Of a stretch of DNA of 64,000 nucleotides, positions 29,113 through 40,052 are shown in pieces. This DNA comes from Halopseudomonas sabulinigri (GTDB lineage Bacteria; Pseudomonadota; Gammaproteobacteria; Pseudomonadales; Pseudomonadaceae), in contig NZ_LT629763.1 of assembly GCF_900105255.1 (NCBI RefSeq), positions 3,668,001 to 3,732,000 on the forward strand, read 5' to 3'. The notes under the pieces were generated by a model that was given only the letters and a program-made list of their open reading frames with translations, ran no database searches and was not told the DNA's origin. The first letter of the stretch is position 1. Each line of letters starts with the position of its first letter. Both the position numbers and the translations under genes were made by a program.

Positions 29113-31752
29113 ATGACTGAAATCGATGCTCGCCTGCGTGAGGATGTACACCATCTAGGCACTTTGCTCGGGCAAACCATTCAGGCCCATCTGGGCGCCG
29201 ACTTTCTGCAACGCATTGAACGCATACGCTTGGGTGCCAAGCAGGGCCGCAAGCAGGACGCGGCCGCGCACGACGAGCTGCTCGCCGCGCTGCAGGACCT
29301 GCCCGACCAGCAGTTGCTGCCGGTTTGCCGAGCGTTCAATCAGTTCCTCAATCTGGCCAACATCGCCGAGCAGCATCACCGTATTCGTCGGCGCCGGGCC
29401 GACGAGCCGCTGGCGTTCGAGATGCGCTGTGTCAGCGAGTTGTTGAGCCGCTTGCTAAGTGAAGGCTTCAGCGCCGGGCAGATCATGCAGCAGATCAATA
29501 CGCTGGATATCGAGCTGGTGCTGACCGCGCATCCGACCGAGGTGACTCGCCGTACCCTGATTCAGAAGTACGACGCCATTGCCGAGGCCTTGGCACGTGG
29601 CGATCACGATGACCTGACCGAGGCTGAGCGAGAAGCGGTGCGTCAGGACCTGGCGCGGCTGATCAGCGAGGCCTGGCATACCGATGAAATCCGGCGCCAA
29701 CGGCCGACCCCGGTAGACGAGGCCAAGTGGGGCTTTGCGGTCATCGAGCATTCCCTTTGGCAGGCGCTGCCGCAATTTCTGCGCAGTTTTGACGCTGATA
29801 CCTTTGCCGCCACCGGCGAACACCTCGACCTGCGCGCGGCGCCGGTACGTATCGCTTCCTGGATGGGCGGGGATCGTGACGGCAACCCCAATGTCACCGC
29901 TCCCATCACCCGGGAGGTGCTGTTGCTGGGCCGCTGGATGGCGGCGGACCTGTATCTGCGTGATGTCGATTCACTGGCGAACCAGCTCTCCATGCACGCC
30001 GCAACGGACGCGTTGCTGGCATTGGCCGGAGACGCCGCCGAACCCTATCGCGCTGTGCTCAAGCAGCTCAAGTTACGCTTGTTGGCAACGCGCGATTGGG
30101 CCAAGGCCGCACTAAGCGAAGAGGTGGCCCCCGATGAGGCCGTGTTGCAGTCGCTTGAGGATCTACGTGATCCCCTGGAGGCCTGCTATCACTCACTGGT
30201 AAAACTGGGTATGCGGCGGATCGCCCATGGCCCCTTGCTGGATACCCTGCGGCGCGTCAATGCCTTCGGGCTCGGCCTGGTCAAACTGGACATCCGCCAG
30301 GATGCCGGGCGTCATGCCGACGTCTTTGCCGAGCTGACCGAGTATCTGCAGCTGGGTAACTACGCCGAGTGGGATGAAGAGGCGCGCTGTCGTTTCCTGC
30401 TGCAGGAGCTGCACAGCCGTCGTCCGTTGTTACCTACACACTGGCAGCCCAGCACCGAAGTGGCCGAGGTATTGGCCACCTGCCGCGTGGTGGCCAATCA
30501 ACCGCAGCTGACGCTGGGCTCCTATGTCATCTCCATGGCCTCGCACCCCTCGGATGTGCTGGCGGTCAAGCTGCTGTTAAAAGAGACCGGCGTGCAATGG
30601 CCGATGCGTGTAGCACCACTGTTCGAGACCCTGGCAGACCTGGAGCATGCGGCGGACGCAATTGACCGGCTGCTGTCGCTAGAGGATTACCGCGCGCTGG
30701 TCGGCGATGAACAGGAAGTCATGATCGGCTACTCGGATTCGGCCAAGGATGCCGGCACCCTGGCCGCCGGTTGGGCGCAGTACCGCGCGCAGGAAGCGCT
30801 GGTAAAGGTCTGCCAGCAGCATGGTGTGCACCTGCGCCTGTTCCATGGCCGCGGAGGTACCGTTGGCCGAGGTGGCGCGCCCGCGCACATGGCTATTTTG
30901 TCGCAGCCGCCAGGCTCGGTGCAGGGCCAGCTGCGGGTAACCGAGCAGGGCGAGATGATTCGCTTCAAGTTTGGTTTGCCGGGCATCGCCATTCAGAGTC
31001 TGCAGCTCTATGCCAGTGCCGTGCTGGAGGCAAGTTTGCTGCCCCCACCGGCACCCGAGCCGGCCTGGCGCGAGCTGGTGCAGCGTCTGGCGGATCGGTC
31101 GGTTGAGGTGTATCGCGGGGTGGTGCGGGAGGAGCCGCAATTCGTTGAGTACTTCCGTCAGGCAACGCCCGAGCAGGAATTGGCGCGACTGCCGCTAGGC
31201 AGTCGCCCGGCCAAGCGCCGTAGCCAAGGCGGCATAGAAACATTGCGGGCGATCCCGTGGATTTTTGCCTGGACGCAGACGCGTCTCATGTTGCCGGCCT
31301 GGCTGGGCGCCGGCCAGGCGCTGCAAGAGGCGTTGGACGCCGGTGAAGGCCGGGTGCTGCAGGACATGATGGCGGGTTGGCCGTTTTTTCTGGCGCGGGT
31401 AGAAATGCTGGAAATGGTGCTCTCCAAGGCGGATGCCGGTATTTCCCGCTTTTATGAACAGCGTCTGGCGAGCGCCGATCTCTGGCCGTTGGGCGAGCGT
31501 CTGCGCGCGGCGCTGCAACAGGCGACCGAGGTGATACTGGAGCTGCGCGGCACGGACGTGCTGCTGGCGCACAATCCTGCGTTGAGTGAGTCGGTCGCGG
31601 TGCGTAACCCCTACACCGATCCGCTGCATTTACTGCAGGCGGAATTGATGGCACGTACCCGGGCACAGGGTGACCGTATTGATCCGGACCTGGAGCGCGC
31701 CTTGCTGGTGACCGTTGCCGGTATCGCTGCCGGCATGCGCAATACCGGTTAA
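29113..31752 (+). CDS. ppc: Phosphoenolpyruvate carboxylase
   Basis: Carboxylates phosphoenolpyruvate to oxaloacetate, refilling the TCA cycle. The 879-residue protein has the catalytic histidine in [11 protein letters not shown], the conserved [10 protein letters not shown], the lysine/serine segment [13 protein letters not shown] and the glycine-rich loop [14 protein letters not shown]. The C-terminal end [15 protein letters not shown] and MRNTG is complete. ATG 29113 follows GGAGG; the frame is open 32 codons upstream but without a site or family match. Confidence 0.97.
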   Translation: MTEIDARLREDVHHLGTLLGQTIQAHLGADFLQRIERIRLGAKQGRKQDAAAHDELLAALQDLPDQQLLPVCRAFNQFLNLANIAEQHHRIRRRRADEPLAFEMRCVSELLSRLLSEGFSAGQIMQQINTLDIELVLTAHPTEVTRRTLIQKYDAIAEALARGDHDDLTEAEREAVRQDLARLISEAWHTDEIRRQRPTPVDEAKWGFAVIEHSLWQALPQFLRSFDADTFAATGEHLDLRAAPVRIASWMGGDRDGNPNVTAPITREVLLLGRWMAADLYLRDVDSLANQLSMHAATDALLALAGDAAEPYRAVLKQLKLRLLATRDWAKAALSEEVAPDEAVLQSLEDLRDPLEACYHSLVKLGMRRIAHGPLLDTLRRVNAFGLGLVKLDIRQDAGRHADVFAELTEYLQLGNYAEWDEEARCRFLLQELHSRRPLLPTHWQPSTEVAEVLATCRVVANQPQLTLGSYVISMASHPSDVLAVKLLLKETGVQWPMRVAPLFETLADLEHAADAIDRLLSLEDYRALVGDEQEVMIGYSDSAKDAGTLAAGWAQYRAQEALVKVCQQHGVHLRLFHGRGGTVGRGGAPAHMAILSQPPGSVQGQLRVTEQGEMIRFKFGLPGIAIQSLQLYASAVLEASLLPPPAPEPAWRELVQRLADRSVEVYRGVVREEPQFVEYFRQATPEQELARLPLGSRPAKRRSQGGIETLRAIPWIFAWTQTRLMLPAWLGAGQALQEALDAGEGRVLQDMMAGWPFFLARVEMLEMVLSKADAGISRFYEQRLASADLWPLGERLRAALQQATEVILELRGTDVLLAHNPALSESVAVRNPYTDPLHLLQAELMARTRAQGDRIDPDLERALLVTVAGIAAGMRNTG

Positions 31753-31763
31753 CGCCGCTGTAG

Positions 31764-31791
31764 GCGCCGCCATTCGTCGGTTTGGCGGCGC
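31764..31791 (+). terminator. Probable ppc terminator hairpin
   Basis: GCGCCGCCA and TGGCGGCGC form a perfect 9-bp stem around a 10-base loop, 12 bases after the ppc stop. Only a weak T-rich stretch (CTATTGT) follows, so termination strength is uncertain. Confidence 0.6.
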
Positions 31792-31839
31792 TATTGTCAA
31801 TTGTTTCAAAGGCTTGTCTGGGTGCGACAATGGTCCGGC

Positions 31840-31868
31840 TTGTGCAGGCCTGCGCGTGCGTGTATGTT
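31840..31868 (+). promoter_or_regulatory. Candidate sigma-70 promoter for adk
   Basis: TTGTGC (31840-31845) and TATGTT (31863-31868) are separated by 17 bases, inside the 242-base ppc-adk spacer and about 125 bases before the adk start. Nothing else in that spacer looks coding. Confidence 0.45.
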
Positions 31869-31991
31869 GAACGCCCTTTTGCCCCCGGCTGTGTGGGCTA
31901 AGCGAATTCTTGTGACGGCCTGCGCGCCTGTCCTCTGCCAGCGGGCGGCCGGTTGCTGCCGTTGGCGCGGTTTCAGTTAGACGAGGAGTAA

Positions 31992-32642
<651 letters not shown>

Positions 32643-32677
32643 GCTGCACCTGCTTGACCTCTTTACCTGCTTGAATC

Positions 32678-32712
32678 AAGGCCCGTGTTGACTCCTGTCG
32701 CACGGGCCTTTG
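32678..32712 (+). terminator. Rho-independent terminator after adk
   Basis: AAGGCCCGTG (32678-32687) pairs perfectly with CACGGGCCTT (32701-32710) around a 13-base loop and is followed by T-rich sequence (TTGCATTT). It lies 36 bases after the adk stop. The symmetric A and T flanks could also make it work in reverse. Confidence 0.8.
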
Positions 32713-32759
32713 CATTTGGGTACAATTCCCGCCCACTTTAAAGCGACCGCTGAAAACCC

Positions 32760-33440
32760 ATGACCACACTGCTTGCGCTGGATACTGCCACTGAAGCCTG
32801 CTCGGCTGCCCTGTTGCATCAGGGCGAGGTGGTTTTTCGCAGCGAAGTCATACCGCGTCAGCACGCGCAGCGACTGCTGCCCATGCTCGAGGAGCTTTTA
32901 CAGGAGCGCGGCATAACGCTGGCCCAGGTCGACGCCCTGGTATTCGGGCGCGGGCCGGGTGCTTTTACCGGTGTGCGTATAGCCACCGGCATGGTGCAGG
33001 GTCTGGCCTTTGCCAGTGGCAAGCCGGTGATCGCTATCTCCAATCTGGCCGCGCTGGCGCAACGCGCTTGGCGGGAGCATCAGGCGGAGTCTGTAGCGGC
33101 GGCGATCGATGCGCGCATGGACGAGGTTTACTGGGGCGTGTTTGCTCAGCGTGATGGCGTAATGCAGGCAGTTTCCGACGAGCGGGTATGTGCTCCAGAA
33201 CAGGTAACCTTGCCCGATGGCACTGCTTGCGCCGCGGTGTCCGGTGCTGGTACCGGCTGGCAGTATGCCGAGCGGCTAGCGGTCAAGCCCGCGGTTTGCT
33301 GGCCGCAGATGCTGCCGGATGCGCGCGATCTGCTGGCGTTGGCCATGCCGCACTGGTTGGCCGGCGAGGTACTGGACGCCGCCGATGCCCAGCCGATCTA
33401 TTTGCGTGACAAGGTTGCCACGCCCAAAGCGCAGCGCTAA
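32760..33440 (+). CDS. tsaB: tRNA threonylcarbamoyladenosine biosynthesis protein TsaB
   Basis: Partner of TsaD in making the t6A base next to the anticodon of ANN-reading tRNAs. The 226-residue protein belongs to the ASKHA fold: LLALDTATEACSAAL at the N-terminus, then GRGPGAFTGVRIATGMVQGLA and AIDARMDEVYWGVF, all TsaB hallmarks. The start ATG 32760 is in the position expected of the family. Downstream genes follow on the same strand with short spacers. Confidence 0.95.
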   Translation: MTTLLALDTATEACSAALLHQGEVVFRSEVIPRQHAQRLLPMLEELLQERGITLAQVDALVFGRGPGAFTGVRIATGMVQGLAFASGKPVIAISNLAALAQRAWREHQAESVAAAIDARMDEVYWGVFAQRDGVMQAVSDERVCAPEQVTLPDGTACAAVSGAGTGWQYAERLAVKPAVCWPQMLPDARDLLALAMPHWLAGEVLDAADAQPIYLRDKVATPKAQR

Positions 33441-33470
33441 TCTGAGCGCCTTGATAGCGGAGAACCAGCA

Positions 33471-33785
33471 GTGCGTCTTGACGGCCTGAACCCCTACACC
33501 ACGCTCCCCGAGCGCAACAACCGGATCGCCACCAGTGCGGCCCCGGTTGATGCTGCGCGTGCGAGTGCAGCTGAGCAGGCCACCACGGTATCGTCCAGCC
33601 GTTCATTGACCACCCGCACGGTCAATGCCACCTCGGCCAACGCCGAGTACATCCCGGCCCGCCGCGAAATTCAACAGCCGGTTTATGGTCGTAGCAATCA
33701 GGCGCTGGCCAGCTATGAGGCCACCGCCAGCTTGCCGGTCGATGGTGACGCTGACAGCGTGGTCGGCATAGACCTGTTTGCCTGA
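33471..33785 (+). CDS. Small conserved protein of unknown function
   Basis: A 104-residue protein starting at GTG 33471 behind GGAGA. The N-terminal two thirds is rich in Ala, Ser and Thr and looks disordered; the C-terminal 30 residues (RSNQALASYEATASL, ending VVGIDLFA) look like the conserved part, similar to the tails of small pseudomonad proteins that often end in VDLYA or similar. No signal peptide or membrane segment. It lies between tsaB and a DUF72 gene on the same strand. Function unknown. Confidence 0.65.
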   Translation: MRLDGLNPYTTLPERNNRIATSAAPVDAARASAAEQATTVSSSRSLTTRTVNATSANAEYIPARREIQQPVYGRSNQALASYEATASLPVDGDADSVVGIDLFA

Positions 33786-33788
33786 TTG

Positions 33789-34676
33789 GTGTCGTTGACC
33801 GATTCCCCCCTGCGTCTGGGTTGCACCCAATGGTCTGATCCGCTCTGGCAGAGCGCCCTCTATACCAGCAATAGTGAGGCCGATCAGCGCCTGGCACAGT
33901 ATTGCCAGGTATTCGCTGCGGTAGAAGGCAACACGACCTTTTATTCCCTCCCGAGTGCCGAGCGGGTAGCACGCTGGGCAGAGTTGATGCCGGCGGACTT
34001 TCGCTTCTGCGCCAAGCTGCCGCGAGAGGTCAGCCACGGCGGCCGGCTAGATGCTGACAGTCCCGTGCTCAAGGCGTTCTTCAACCGCATGGCGCCGTTG
34101 GGCCAGCGTCTTGGCCCGGTCTGGCTGCAACTGCCGCAGCGCTTTGCCCCCGCGAGCCTGGCTGAATTGACAGCTTTTCTGGATGCACTGTCTGACGAGT
34201 TTGCTTACGCCGTGGAAGTGCGCCACCTGGACTTCTTCCGCAAGGACAGCAACGAGCAGCAACTGAACCGTCAACTGCGCCAACGCGGCGTGGAACGCGT
34301 CATTTTCGATACCCGCGCGCTCTTTGCCAGTGCCGATACCTCGCCCGCGACCCTGGAAGCCAAGGCGCGCAAGCCGCGCCTGCCCGTGCACGCGCTGGCA
34401 TTGACCGCCCAGCCCGCCGTGCGCTTCGTGGGTGGCATGGACAACGATGCCAACTTGGCAGCCTTGCAGCCCTGGCTCGACAAATGTACCCAGTGGCTGG
34501 GCGAGGGCTTGCGGCCGTTGTTGTTCATGCACACGCCGGACAACCGCCTGGCACCGCAGTTGGCGCGTCTTTTTTACCGGCAGCTGCAACTACGGTTGCC
34601 GCAGCTGCCGTCGATGCCGCTCTGGCCCGGTGAGATCGAGGCGGCGCAGCAGCCGCAGCAAGCGGGGCTGTTCTGA
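33789..34676 (+). CDS. DUF72 (YecE-type) family protein
   Basis: A 295-residue DUF72 protein, a TIM-barrel-like family of unknown activity. Typical segments are [12 protein letters not shown] near the N-terminus, [29 protein letters not shown] and [10 protein letters not shown]. The start is uncertain: GTG 33789 directly follows the previous stop, TTG 33786 is equally possible, and neither has a clear ribosome site, suggesting coupling to the upstream gene. A C-terminal [18 protein letters not shown] is intact. Confidence 0.85.
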   Translation: MSLTDSPLRLGCTQWSDPLWQSALYTSNSEADQRLAQYCQVFAAVEGNTTFYSLPSAERVARWAELMPADFRFCAKLPREVSHGGRLDADSPVLKAFFNRMAPLGQRLGPVWLQLPQRFAPASLAELTAFLDALSDEFAYAVEVRHLDFFRKDSNEQQLNRQLRQRGVERVIFDTRALFASADTSPATLEAKARKPRLPVHALALTAQPAVRFVGGMDNDANLAALQPWLDKCTQWLGEGLRPLLFMHTPDNRLAPQLARLFYRQLQLRLPQLPSMPLWPGEIEAAQQPQQAGLF

Positions 34677-34735
34677 ATGCCGACCAAATTACTTACCGAA
34701 TGTTTGCCGAGCTGTTTATCGGCCTGGGAGCCGCA

Positions 34736-35539
34736 ATGACTGTGGATAACGACGCCAGCGGGCTGGCGGTTCTGGCTGCGCAGGGCCACGAAAGCGCGGC
34801 TGCGGCGTTGGCTGAGCGGCTGCAGTTACCGCTGCAGCAAAGGTCACAGCCGCTGGCCGCATTGCTGTTGTGTGTGGATGAGCAGGGGCTCAGTTTGCGC
34901 AGCACTGAGGTGGATGTGCCGGGCGCGGCGGCCACTGGCGCAGTGCGGGTCGACTTTGTCGGTGGCGCGCAGGCGCATCGTCGGCAGTTTGGCGGTGGTG
35001 CCGGGCAAATGGTGGCGCGTGCCGTGGGCATTCGGGGTACGCTGCGGCCCAGCATTCTGGATGCCACCGCCGGGCTGGGCCGCGATGCCTTCGTGATGGC
35101 CTCGCTGGGCTGCCGGGTGACCCTGCTGGAGCGCCAGCCGGTGATCGCGGCGCTGCTGGCGGACGGGCTGCAGCGGGCTCGTGCGGCCGGCGGCGAGGTC
35201 GCCGAGATCGTCGAGCGCATGCAGTTGCATTGTTGCGATGCGATCAGCGCCATGACTGATTGGCAGGACGAGGTTCCGCAGGTAATTCACCTGGATCCGA
35301 TGTTCCCGCACCGCGACAAGTCGGCACTGGTGAAGAAGGAAATGCGCCTGTTCCGGCCGCTGGCCGGGGACGACGATGATGCCCCCCAGCTGCTTGCTGC
35401 GGCGCTGCAACTGGCCAGCCACCGGGTGGTGGTCAAGCGTCCGCGCAAGGCGCCGGCTATTGCCGGCCAGGCGCCTAGCGCGGAAATGAAGGGGCAGTCC
35501 AGCCGCTACGACATCTACGGCAAGAAGCGCCTTGAATAG
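34736..35539 (+). CDS. rsmJ: 16S rRNA (guanine-1516-N2)-methyltransferase RsmJ
   Basis: Methylates guanosine 1516 of 16S rRNA. From ATG 34736, which follows GGGAG, the protein is 267 residues. The SAM-binding signature [18 protein letters not shown] and the segment [20 protein letters not shown] are diagnostic of the RsmJ (YhiQ) family. A longer frame opens 12 codons upstream without a site. It converges with plsB, whose stop is 3 bases away on the other strand. Confidence 0.93.
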   Translation: MTVDNDASGLAVLAAQGHESAAAALAERLQLPLQQRSQPLAALLLCVDEQGLSLRSTEVDVPGAAATGAVRVDFVGGAQAHRRQFGGGAGQMVARAVGIRGTLRPSILDATAGLGRDAFVMASLGCRVTLLERQPVIAALLADGLQRARAAGGEVAEIVERMQLHCCDAISAMTDWQDEVPQVIHLDPMFPHRDKSALVKKEMRLFRPLAGDDDDAPQLLAAALQLASHRVVVKRPRKAPAIAGQAPSAEMKGQSSRYDIYGKKRLE

Positions 35540-35542
35540 CCG

Positions 35543-38011
35543 TTACTCCGCCTTCGAGGTGCGCGCTACCTGGCGAATCGACAAGCGGATCTCAGCGCTG
35601 AGTACCCGTTTGGCAATGTTCTCGGCGATGTCTTCCAGCCCGGCCACATAGTGCAGCCGGCCTTCGTCGTCCGGCCGCACTACACGCAGGTCAATCAGCC
35701 GCTGGATAAACTGGCGGAACAGCGTCTTGTCGAAGAATTCCGGCGCATTCAGGCCGTGCAGAATCGATAGCCGTTGCGCCATCACCGTACACAGAGCCTC
35801 CAGCTGTTCGGCGGTCTGACTGCCGTTGGGGAAGTTCAGCAGCAGCGCCGAGGCCATGTAGAAGCGCTCGAGAATCTGGATGATGCTGCGGGACAGCAAG
35901 CTGAGCATCACAAACTCGCCGGAACTCAGGTCGGGCCGATGAATCTGGCCATCTTCTTCACGCAACAGACCCTGTGCGACCAGGCTGTCGACCCAGGTCT
36001 GGATTACCTGTGGCAGCTGAGCTTCGTCCCACTGCAGGAACAGCTCACCCTGCAGGTAGGGATAAATACCCAGAATCAAACGCTCGATCTGTGAACGGTT
36101 CATCCGCGGGTTGTTCTGGAACAGGCAGGCGATCAGCGCCGGCAACACGACCAAGTGCAGAATATTGTTGCGGTAATAGGTCATCAGTACCGCTTGTGGC
36201 TCATCCAGCACCATGATTTCGCCCAGCGCATCGGACTGGCGCTGGATCATCTGCATGCTCTCCACGTGCTTGATCATCGCCTGACCGTCCATATCCGGCA
36301 GGGTAACGCTGTCGCTGTAGGGCACCTGACGCAACAACGCGGCGTAGCGGTCGAGTACCTTCGCCAGCGAGGTTTCGTCCAGTGCCAGGCGTGCGGTCGA
36401 TAGCATCGCCAGTGCCACCAGATTGACCGGGTTGACGTCGGCGGCAGCGCTGATCGCACTGGTCAGAGTGCGGGCCAGTTGATTGGTGGTGTCGTTCAGC
36501 CAGGCCGGGCGATAGTCCGGCGCGAGCGCTTGCGCGCGCCAGTCGGGTTGCTGCTGGTCGAGAAACTCGGCCAGCGGCAATGGCTCGCCGAAGTTCACCG
36601 CGACCTCGCCAAAGCGCAGCTTCAGCGCCGAGATCACTCGGAACAGATCGAATATCGACTCTTTCTTTTTCGTCTTGCCGCGCAGCTCGCCCAGGTAGGT
36701 GCGGCCCTCCAGCACCCGCTCATAACCAATGTAGACCGGGACGAATACAATCGGCCGGCGAGGCGAGCGTAAAAAGCTGCGCAGGGTGATGGCCAGCATG
36801 CCGGTCTTGGGGCTGAGCATGCGACCGGTGCGCGAGCGGCCACCCTCAATAAAGTACTCGACCGGAAAGCCACGGCTGAACAGGGTGTGGAGGTACTCGT
36901 TGAATACGGCTGTGTATAGCTGGTTGCCCTTGAAGCTGCGACGCATGAAGAAGGCGCCGCCGCGGCGCAGAATGCCGCCGATCACCGGCATGTTGAGGTT
37001 GATGCCGGCGGCGATGTGCGGCGGGGTCAGGCTATTGCGCAGCAGCAGGTACGACAGCAGCAGATAGTCGATATGGCTGCGGTGGCAGGGTACATAGATG
37101 ATTTCGTTGCCGCGGGCGATATCCTGCACGCGCTTGATGTGGTTGACCTTGACGCCGTCGTACAACTTGTTCCAGAACCACGACAGCACCACTTCGAGAA
37201 AGCGAATGATGCTGTAGGTGAAGTCTGAGGCGATCTCGTTGGCATAACGCGCCGCCAGTGCCTGAGCCTTGTCGTGGCTGATATTGTTTTCGGTGGCCTC
37301 ACGGCGAATGGCCTCTTTGACCATGGGGCCGTGCAGCAGCCCTTTGAGCAGGGTGCGACGGTGCGCCAGCTCAGGGCCTACTACGGCCGCGCGCTGGTGG
37401 CGGAAGTGTACCCGCAACAGGCGATTGACCCGGCGCAGGTGGCGCTCGTGATCCGGTTCAGGCGCGGTGAGGGCCTGCAGCGACATGCTCTCACCAAAGT
37501 GCACACGGATGTTGCGGCCGTGCAGCACAATGGCCAGCAGCTTGCGCAGCCGTCCGCCAACCCAGTTGTAGGCAAACAGCAGTTTGATGGCCGAGGATTC
37601 GGCATCCGGCGAAAGCCCCCAGAACACGGTAATGGGGACCAGCTGTACCTCATCGCAGCCCTGCTCGACTGCGTCCAGAATCTGTCCCATGCGCGGTGAC
37701 TGGCGGCGCGGATCTGGCCGGCCGACCCAGGAGCTTTCGCTGCTCAGGAAAACGTAGGACTCCTCTTGCTGCAAAGGCTGGCGTGGCGGGCGAACCGGCC
37801 GGGGCAGCCCGGCCCGCACGCACTCGCGGTCGGCCACGATCAAGTCGGACAGCGAACGGTAGGGGAGTACGTAGATAACCGGCTTGAGTGGGTCCAGCTT
37901 CAGGTCGCCTGCAGGATTGCCGATGCTTTTCGATTTTGCCCAGAGATAAAGCATGCGTCTGGACAGGCCAAAACGCAGGCGACCAAAAAAGGAGGAGTAG
38001 GCAGCGGACAT
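35543..38011 (-). CDS. plsB: Glycerol-3-phosphate 1-O-acyltransferase
   Basis: Membrane-associated enzyme for the first step of phospholipid synthesis. The 822-residue protein has the acyltransferase HX4D motif in [13 protein letters not shown] (block I), the glycerol-phosphate-binding segment [20 protein letters not shown] (blocks II-III) and [16 protein letters not shown] (block IV). Length agrees with PlsB of gamma-proteobacteria. GGAGGAG lies upstream of the start. It diverges from the ABC operon over 365 bases. Confidence 0.96.
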   Translation of the reverse strand: MSAAYSSFFGRLRFGLSRRMLYLWAKSKSIGNPAGDLKLDPLKPVIYVLPYRSLSDLIVADRECVRAGLPRPVRPPRQPLQQEESYVFLSSESSWVGRPDPRRQSPRMGQILDAVEQGCDEVQLVPITVFWGLSPDAESSAIKLLFAYNWVGGRLRKLLAIVLHGRNIRVHFGESMSLQALTAPEPDHERHLRRVNRLLRVHFRHQRAAVVGPELAHRRTLLKGLLHGPMVKEAIRREATENNISHDKAQALAARYANEIASDFTYSIIRFLEVVLSWFWNKLYDGVKVNHIKRVQDIARGNEIIYVPCHRSHIDYLLLSYLLLRNSLTPPHIAAGINLNMPVIGGILRRGGAFFMRRSFKGNQLYTAVFNEYLHTLFSRGFPVEYFIEGGRSRTGRMLSPKTGMLAITLRSFLRSPRRPIVFVPVYIGYERVLEGRTYLGELRGKTKKKESIFDLFRVISALKLRFGEVAVNFGEPLPLAEFLDQQQPDWRAQALAPDYRPAWLNDTTNQLARTLTSAISAAADVNPVNLVALAMLSTARLALDETSLAKVLDRYAALLRQVPYSDSVTLPDMDGQAMIKHVESMQMIQRQSDALGEIMVLDEPQAVLMTYYRNNILHLVVLPALIACLFQNNPRMNRSQIERLILGIYPYLQGELFLQWDEAQLPQVIQTWVDSLVAQGLLREEDGQIHRPDLSSGEFVMLSLLSRSIIQILERFYMASALLLNFPNGSQTAEQLEALCTVMAQRLSILHGLNAPEFFDKTLFRQFIQRLIDLRVVRPDDEGRLHYVAGLEDIAENIAKRVLSAEIRLSIRQVARTSKAE

Positions 38012-38376
38012 AATCTTCTCAAGGCAGATGAATCGCTGACAGTCAGGCTGTCAGGGGCGTTGGCACGAATTCTAGCGCGTTTGTTCGGCAGTAACAGCCC
38101 GGTGCACGGGTGGCCGTTGGGAAGCCCGGCATATCCTTGCTTGAAATGCGTACGGCGGATTCATATAGTCACTGCCTTGAGCGCAGCGCGCTCCAGGGTG
38201 AATGCAGCGGATTTTGACTGCGACAACCGGCCGCAGGTCTCGCACGGGGGAAGTGTGAACCAGCGCACAGGGCCAATGTCTATGTCTTCGCGTTCAATCC
38301 TGGAGAGAAGCGAGTGCCTGGCGGTGACTGCCCACGGGCACGCTGCGACCTATAATTTGGGGGAATAATAAAAGGC
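38012..38376. other. 365-base divergent spacer between plsB and the ABC operon
   Basis: No convincing gene lies here. The spacer holds short inverted repeats (GACAG and CTGTC near 38038-38058; GTGCC and GGCAC near 38314-38342) and, at its right end, a TATAAT element serving the ABC operon. The plsB promoter must be on the left side but I could not pick hexamers with confidence. Confidence 0.5.
38351..38356 (+). promoter_or_regulatory. Candidate -10 element for the ABC operon
   Basis: A perfect TATAAT ends 20 bases before the ATG at 38377, which would give a leader of only about 14 bases containing a weak purine-rich site. The -35 position (CTGCCC at 17 bases) is poor, so an activator or another sigma factor may be involved. 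Confidence 0.5.
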
Positions 38377-39306
38377 ATGATCAGTATAAATAGCCTGACT
38401 AAACGCTTCGGCGAGCACGTCGCCGTCGATAACCTGTCTTTTGACGTCAAGCCGGGCGAAGTGCTCGGTTTCCTCGGCCCCAACGGCGCCGGCAAATCCA
38501 CCACCATGAAAATGCTCACCGGCTTTCTGACGCCTGATGGCGGCTCGGCTTCGGTGTGTGGCTTTGATGTGCAGACGCAAATCCTGCAAGCACAGCAGCA
38601 GATGGGCTATTTGCCGGAGGGAGCGCCTTGTTACGGCGACATGCGCGTCAAGGGCTTTCTTGAGTTCATCGCAGCGGTGCGTGGCTTCAGCGGCGCCGAG
38701 AAACACCAGCGCGTCGCCCGCGCGGTCGAGCAGGTAGAGTTGCAGTCGGTGCTGGGACAGCGCATCGAAACCCTGTCCAAGGGCTTCAAGCGTCGCGTCG
38801 GTCTGGCGCAGGCGATTCTGCACGACCCGCAGGTGCTGATCCTCGATGAGCCTACCGATGGCCTGGACCCCAACCAGAAGCACCATGTGCGCCATCTGAT
38901 TCAACAGTTGGCCGAAGGCAGCAACAAGATAGTGGTGATCTCCACGCATATTCTCGAAGAGGTCAGCGCCGTGTGTTCGCGCGCGGTGATCATTGGTCGT
39001 GGCCGTCTGCTGGCCGATGGCACCCCGGACGAGCTGGAGGCGCGCTCGCGTTATCACCAGGCAGTGACGCTGTCGCTGTCGCAACCGGTGGACACGCAGG
39101 CGCTGGTACAGCTGCCAGGCGTGCTGGCGGTAGAAAGCCAGCGTGAAGGTCAGCAACTCACGGTGCTGGCCAAACCTGGTGAGGTGATTTTCCCGGCCGT
39201 GGGGCAGCTGGCCCGCGAGCAGCACTGGCCGGTGGCCGAACTCTCGGTGGAGCGTGGTCGTCTGGACGATGTCTTCCGTGGTCTGACATCAGGGGAGGCG
39301 GCATGA
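38377..39306 (+). CDS. ABC transporter ATP-binding protein (GldA-like)
   Basis: A 309-residue ATPase with Walker A GPNGAGKST, signature LSKGFKRRVGLAQ (in place of LSGGQ, as in several CcmA/GldA/NatA-type ATPases), Walker B VLILDEPTDGLDP and switch histidine in STHILEE. The C-terminal 75 residues form the extra domain usual in this subfamily (DUF4162-like). It heads an operon with a permease, a GldG-like protein and a DUF4340 protein. The permease start overlaps its stop by 4 bases. Substrate unknown. Confidence 0.9.
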   Translation: MISINSLTKRFGEHVAVDNLSFDVKPGEVLGFLGPNGAGKSTTMKMLTGFLTPDGGSASVCGFDVQTQILQAQQQMGYLPEGAPCYGDMRVKGFLEFIAAVRGFSGAEKHQRVARAVEQVELQSVLGQRIETLSKGFKRRVGLAQAILHDPQVLILDEPTDGLDPNQKHHVRHLIQQLAEGSNKIVVISTHILEEVSAVCSRAVIIGRGRLLADGTPDELEARSRYHQAVTLSLSQPVDTQALVQLPGVLAVESQREGQQLTVLAKPGEVIFPAVGQLAREQHWPVAELSVERGRLDDVFRGLTSGEAA

Positions 39307-40037
39307 GCAACCTGGGCGTAATCTTCAAGCGCGAGTTGGGCAGCTATTTTGCGACCCCGCTGGCCTATATCTTCATCGTTATCTTTCTGGTGCTGTCGGC
39401 ACTTTTCACCTTTGATCTGGGTGGCTTCTATACCGCCGGTCAGGCCGATCTCAACGCCTTCTTCTCGTTCCACTCCTGGCTGTACCTGTTCCTGGTGCCA
39501 GCCATCGCCATGCGCCTGTGGGCGGAGGAGCGCAAGTCGGGCACCATCGAGTTGCTGATGACCCTGCCGGTCTCGCGTACCGACATGGTACTGGGCAAGT
39601 TTCTGGCGGCCTGGGTGTTCGTCGGCATTGCCTTGCTGCTGACCTTCCCGATCGTGCTGACCGTCAACTATCTGGGCAACCCCGATAACGGCGCCATTTT
39701 TACCGGTTACCTGGGCAGCTGGTTGCTGGCCGGCGGGTACCTGGCCATCGGCTCCTGCATGTCGGCAGCGACCAAAAATCAGGTCATCGCCTTCATTCTC
39801 AGCGTGGTGGTGTGCTTTATCTTCATTGCTGCCGGAATTCCCATGGTGCTCGATTTCTTCAGTGCCTGGGCGCCCCAGTGGTTGGTCGATGCCATTGCCT
39901 CATTCAGTTTTCAGGTTCGCTTCAGCGCTTTGAGCCATGGCGTACTGGAGCTGCGTGACCTGCTGTATTTCTTCTCGCTGATGGCCGGTTGGTTGTTCGC
40001 CACAGCGATTGTCATCGACCTGAAAAAGGCCGATTGA
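39303..40037 (+). CDS. ABC transporter permease (GldF-like)
   Basis: A 244-residue integral membrane protein with six predicted segments, of the ABC-2 permease type. The N-terminal VIFKRELGSYFATPLAYIFI and the loop EERKSGTIELLMTLPVSRTDMVLGKF are characteristic of the GldF/NosY-like group. ATG overlaps the ATPase stop (ATGA), so the two are surely translated as a pair. It should form the membrane half of the transporter together with the upstream ATPase. Confidence 0.9.
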   Translation: MSNLGVIFKRELGSYFATPLAYIFIVIFLVLSALFTFDLGGFYTAGQADLNAFFSFHSWLYLFLVPAIAMRLWAEERKSGTIELLMTLPVSRTDMVLGKFLAAWVFVGIALLLTFPIVLTVNYLGNPDNGAIFTGYLGSWLLAGGYLAIGSCMSAATKNQVIAFILSVVVCFIFIAAGIPMVLDFFSAWAPQWLVDAIASFSFQVRFSALSHGVLELRDLLYFFSLMAGWLFATAIVIDLKKAD

Positions 40038-40052
40038 GGCAAAGGAGCATTC

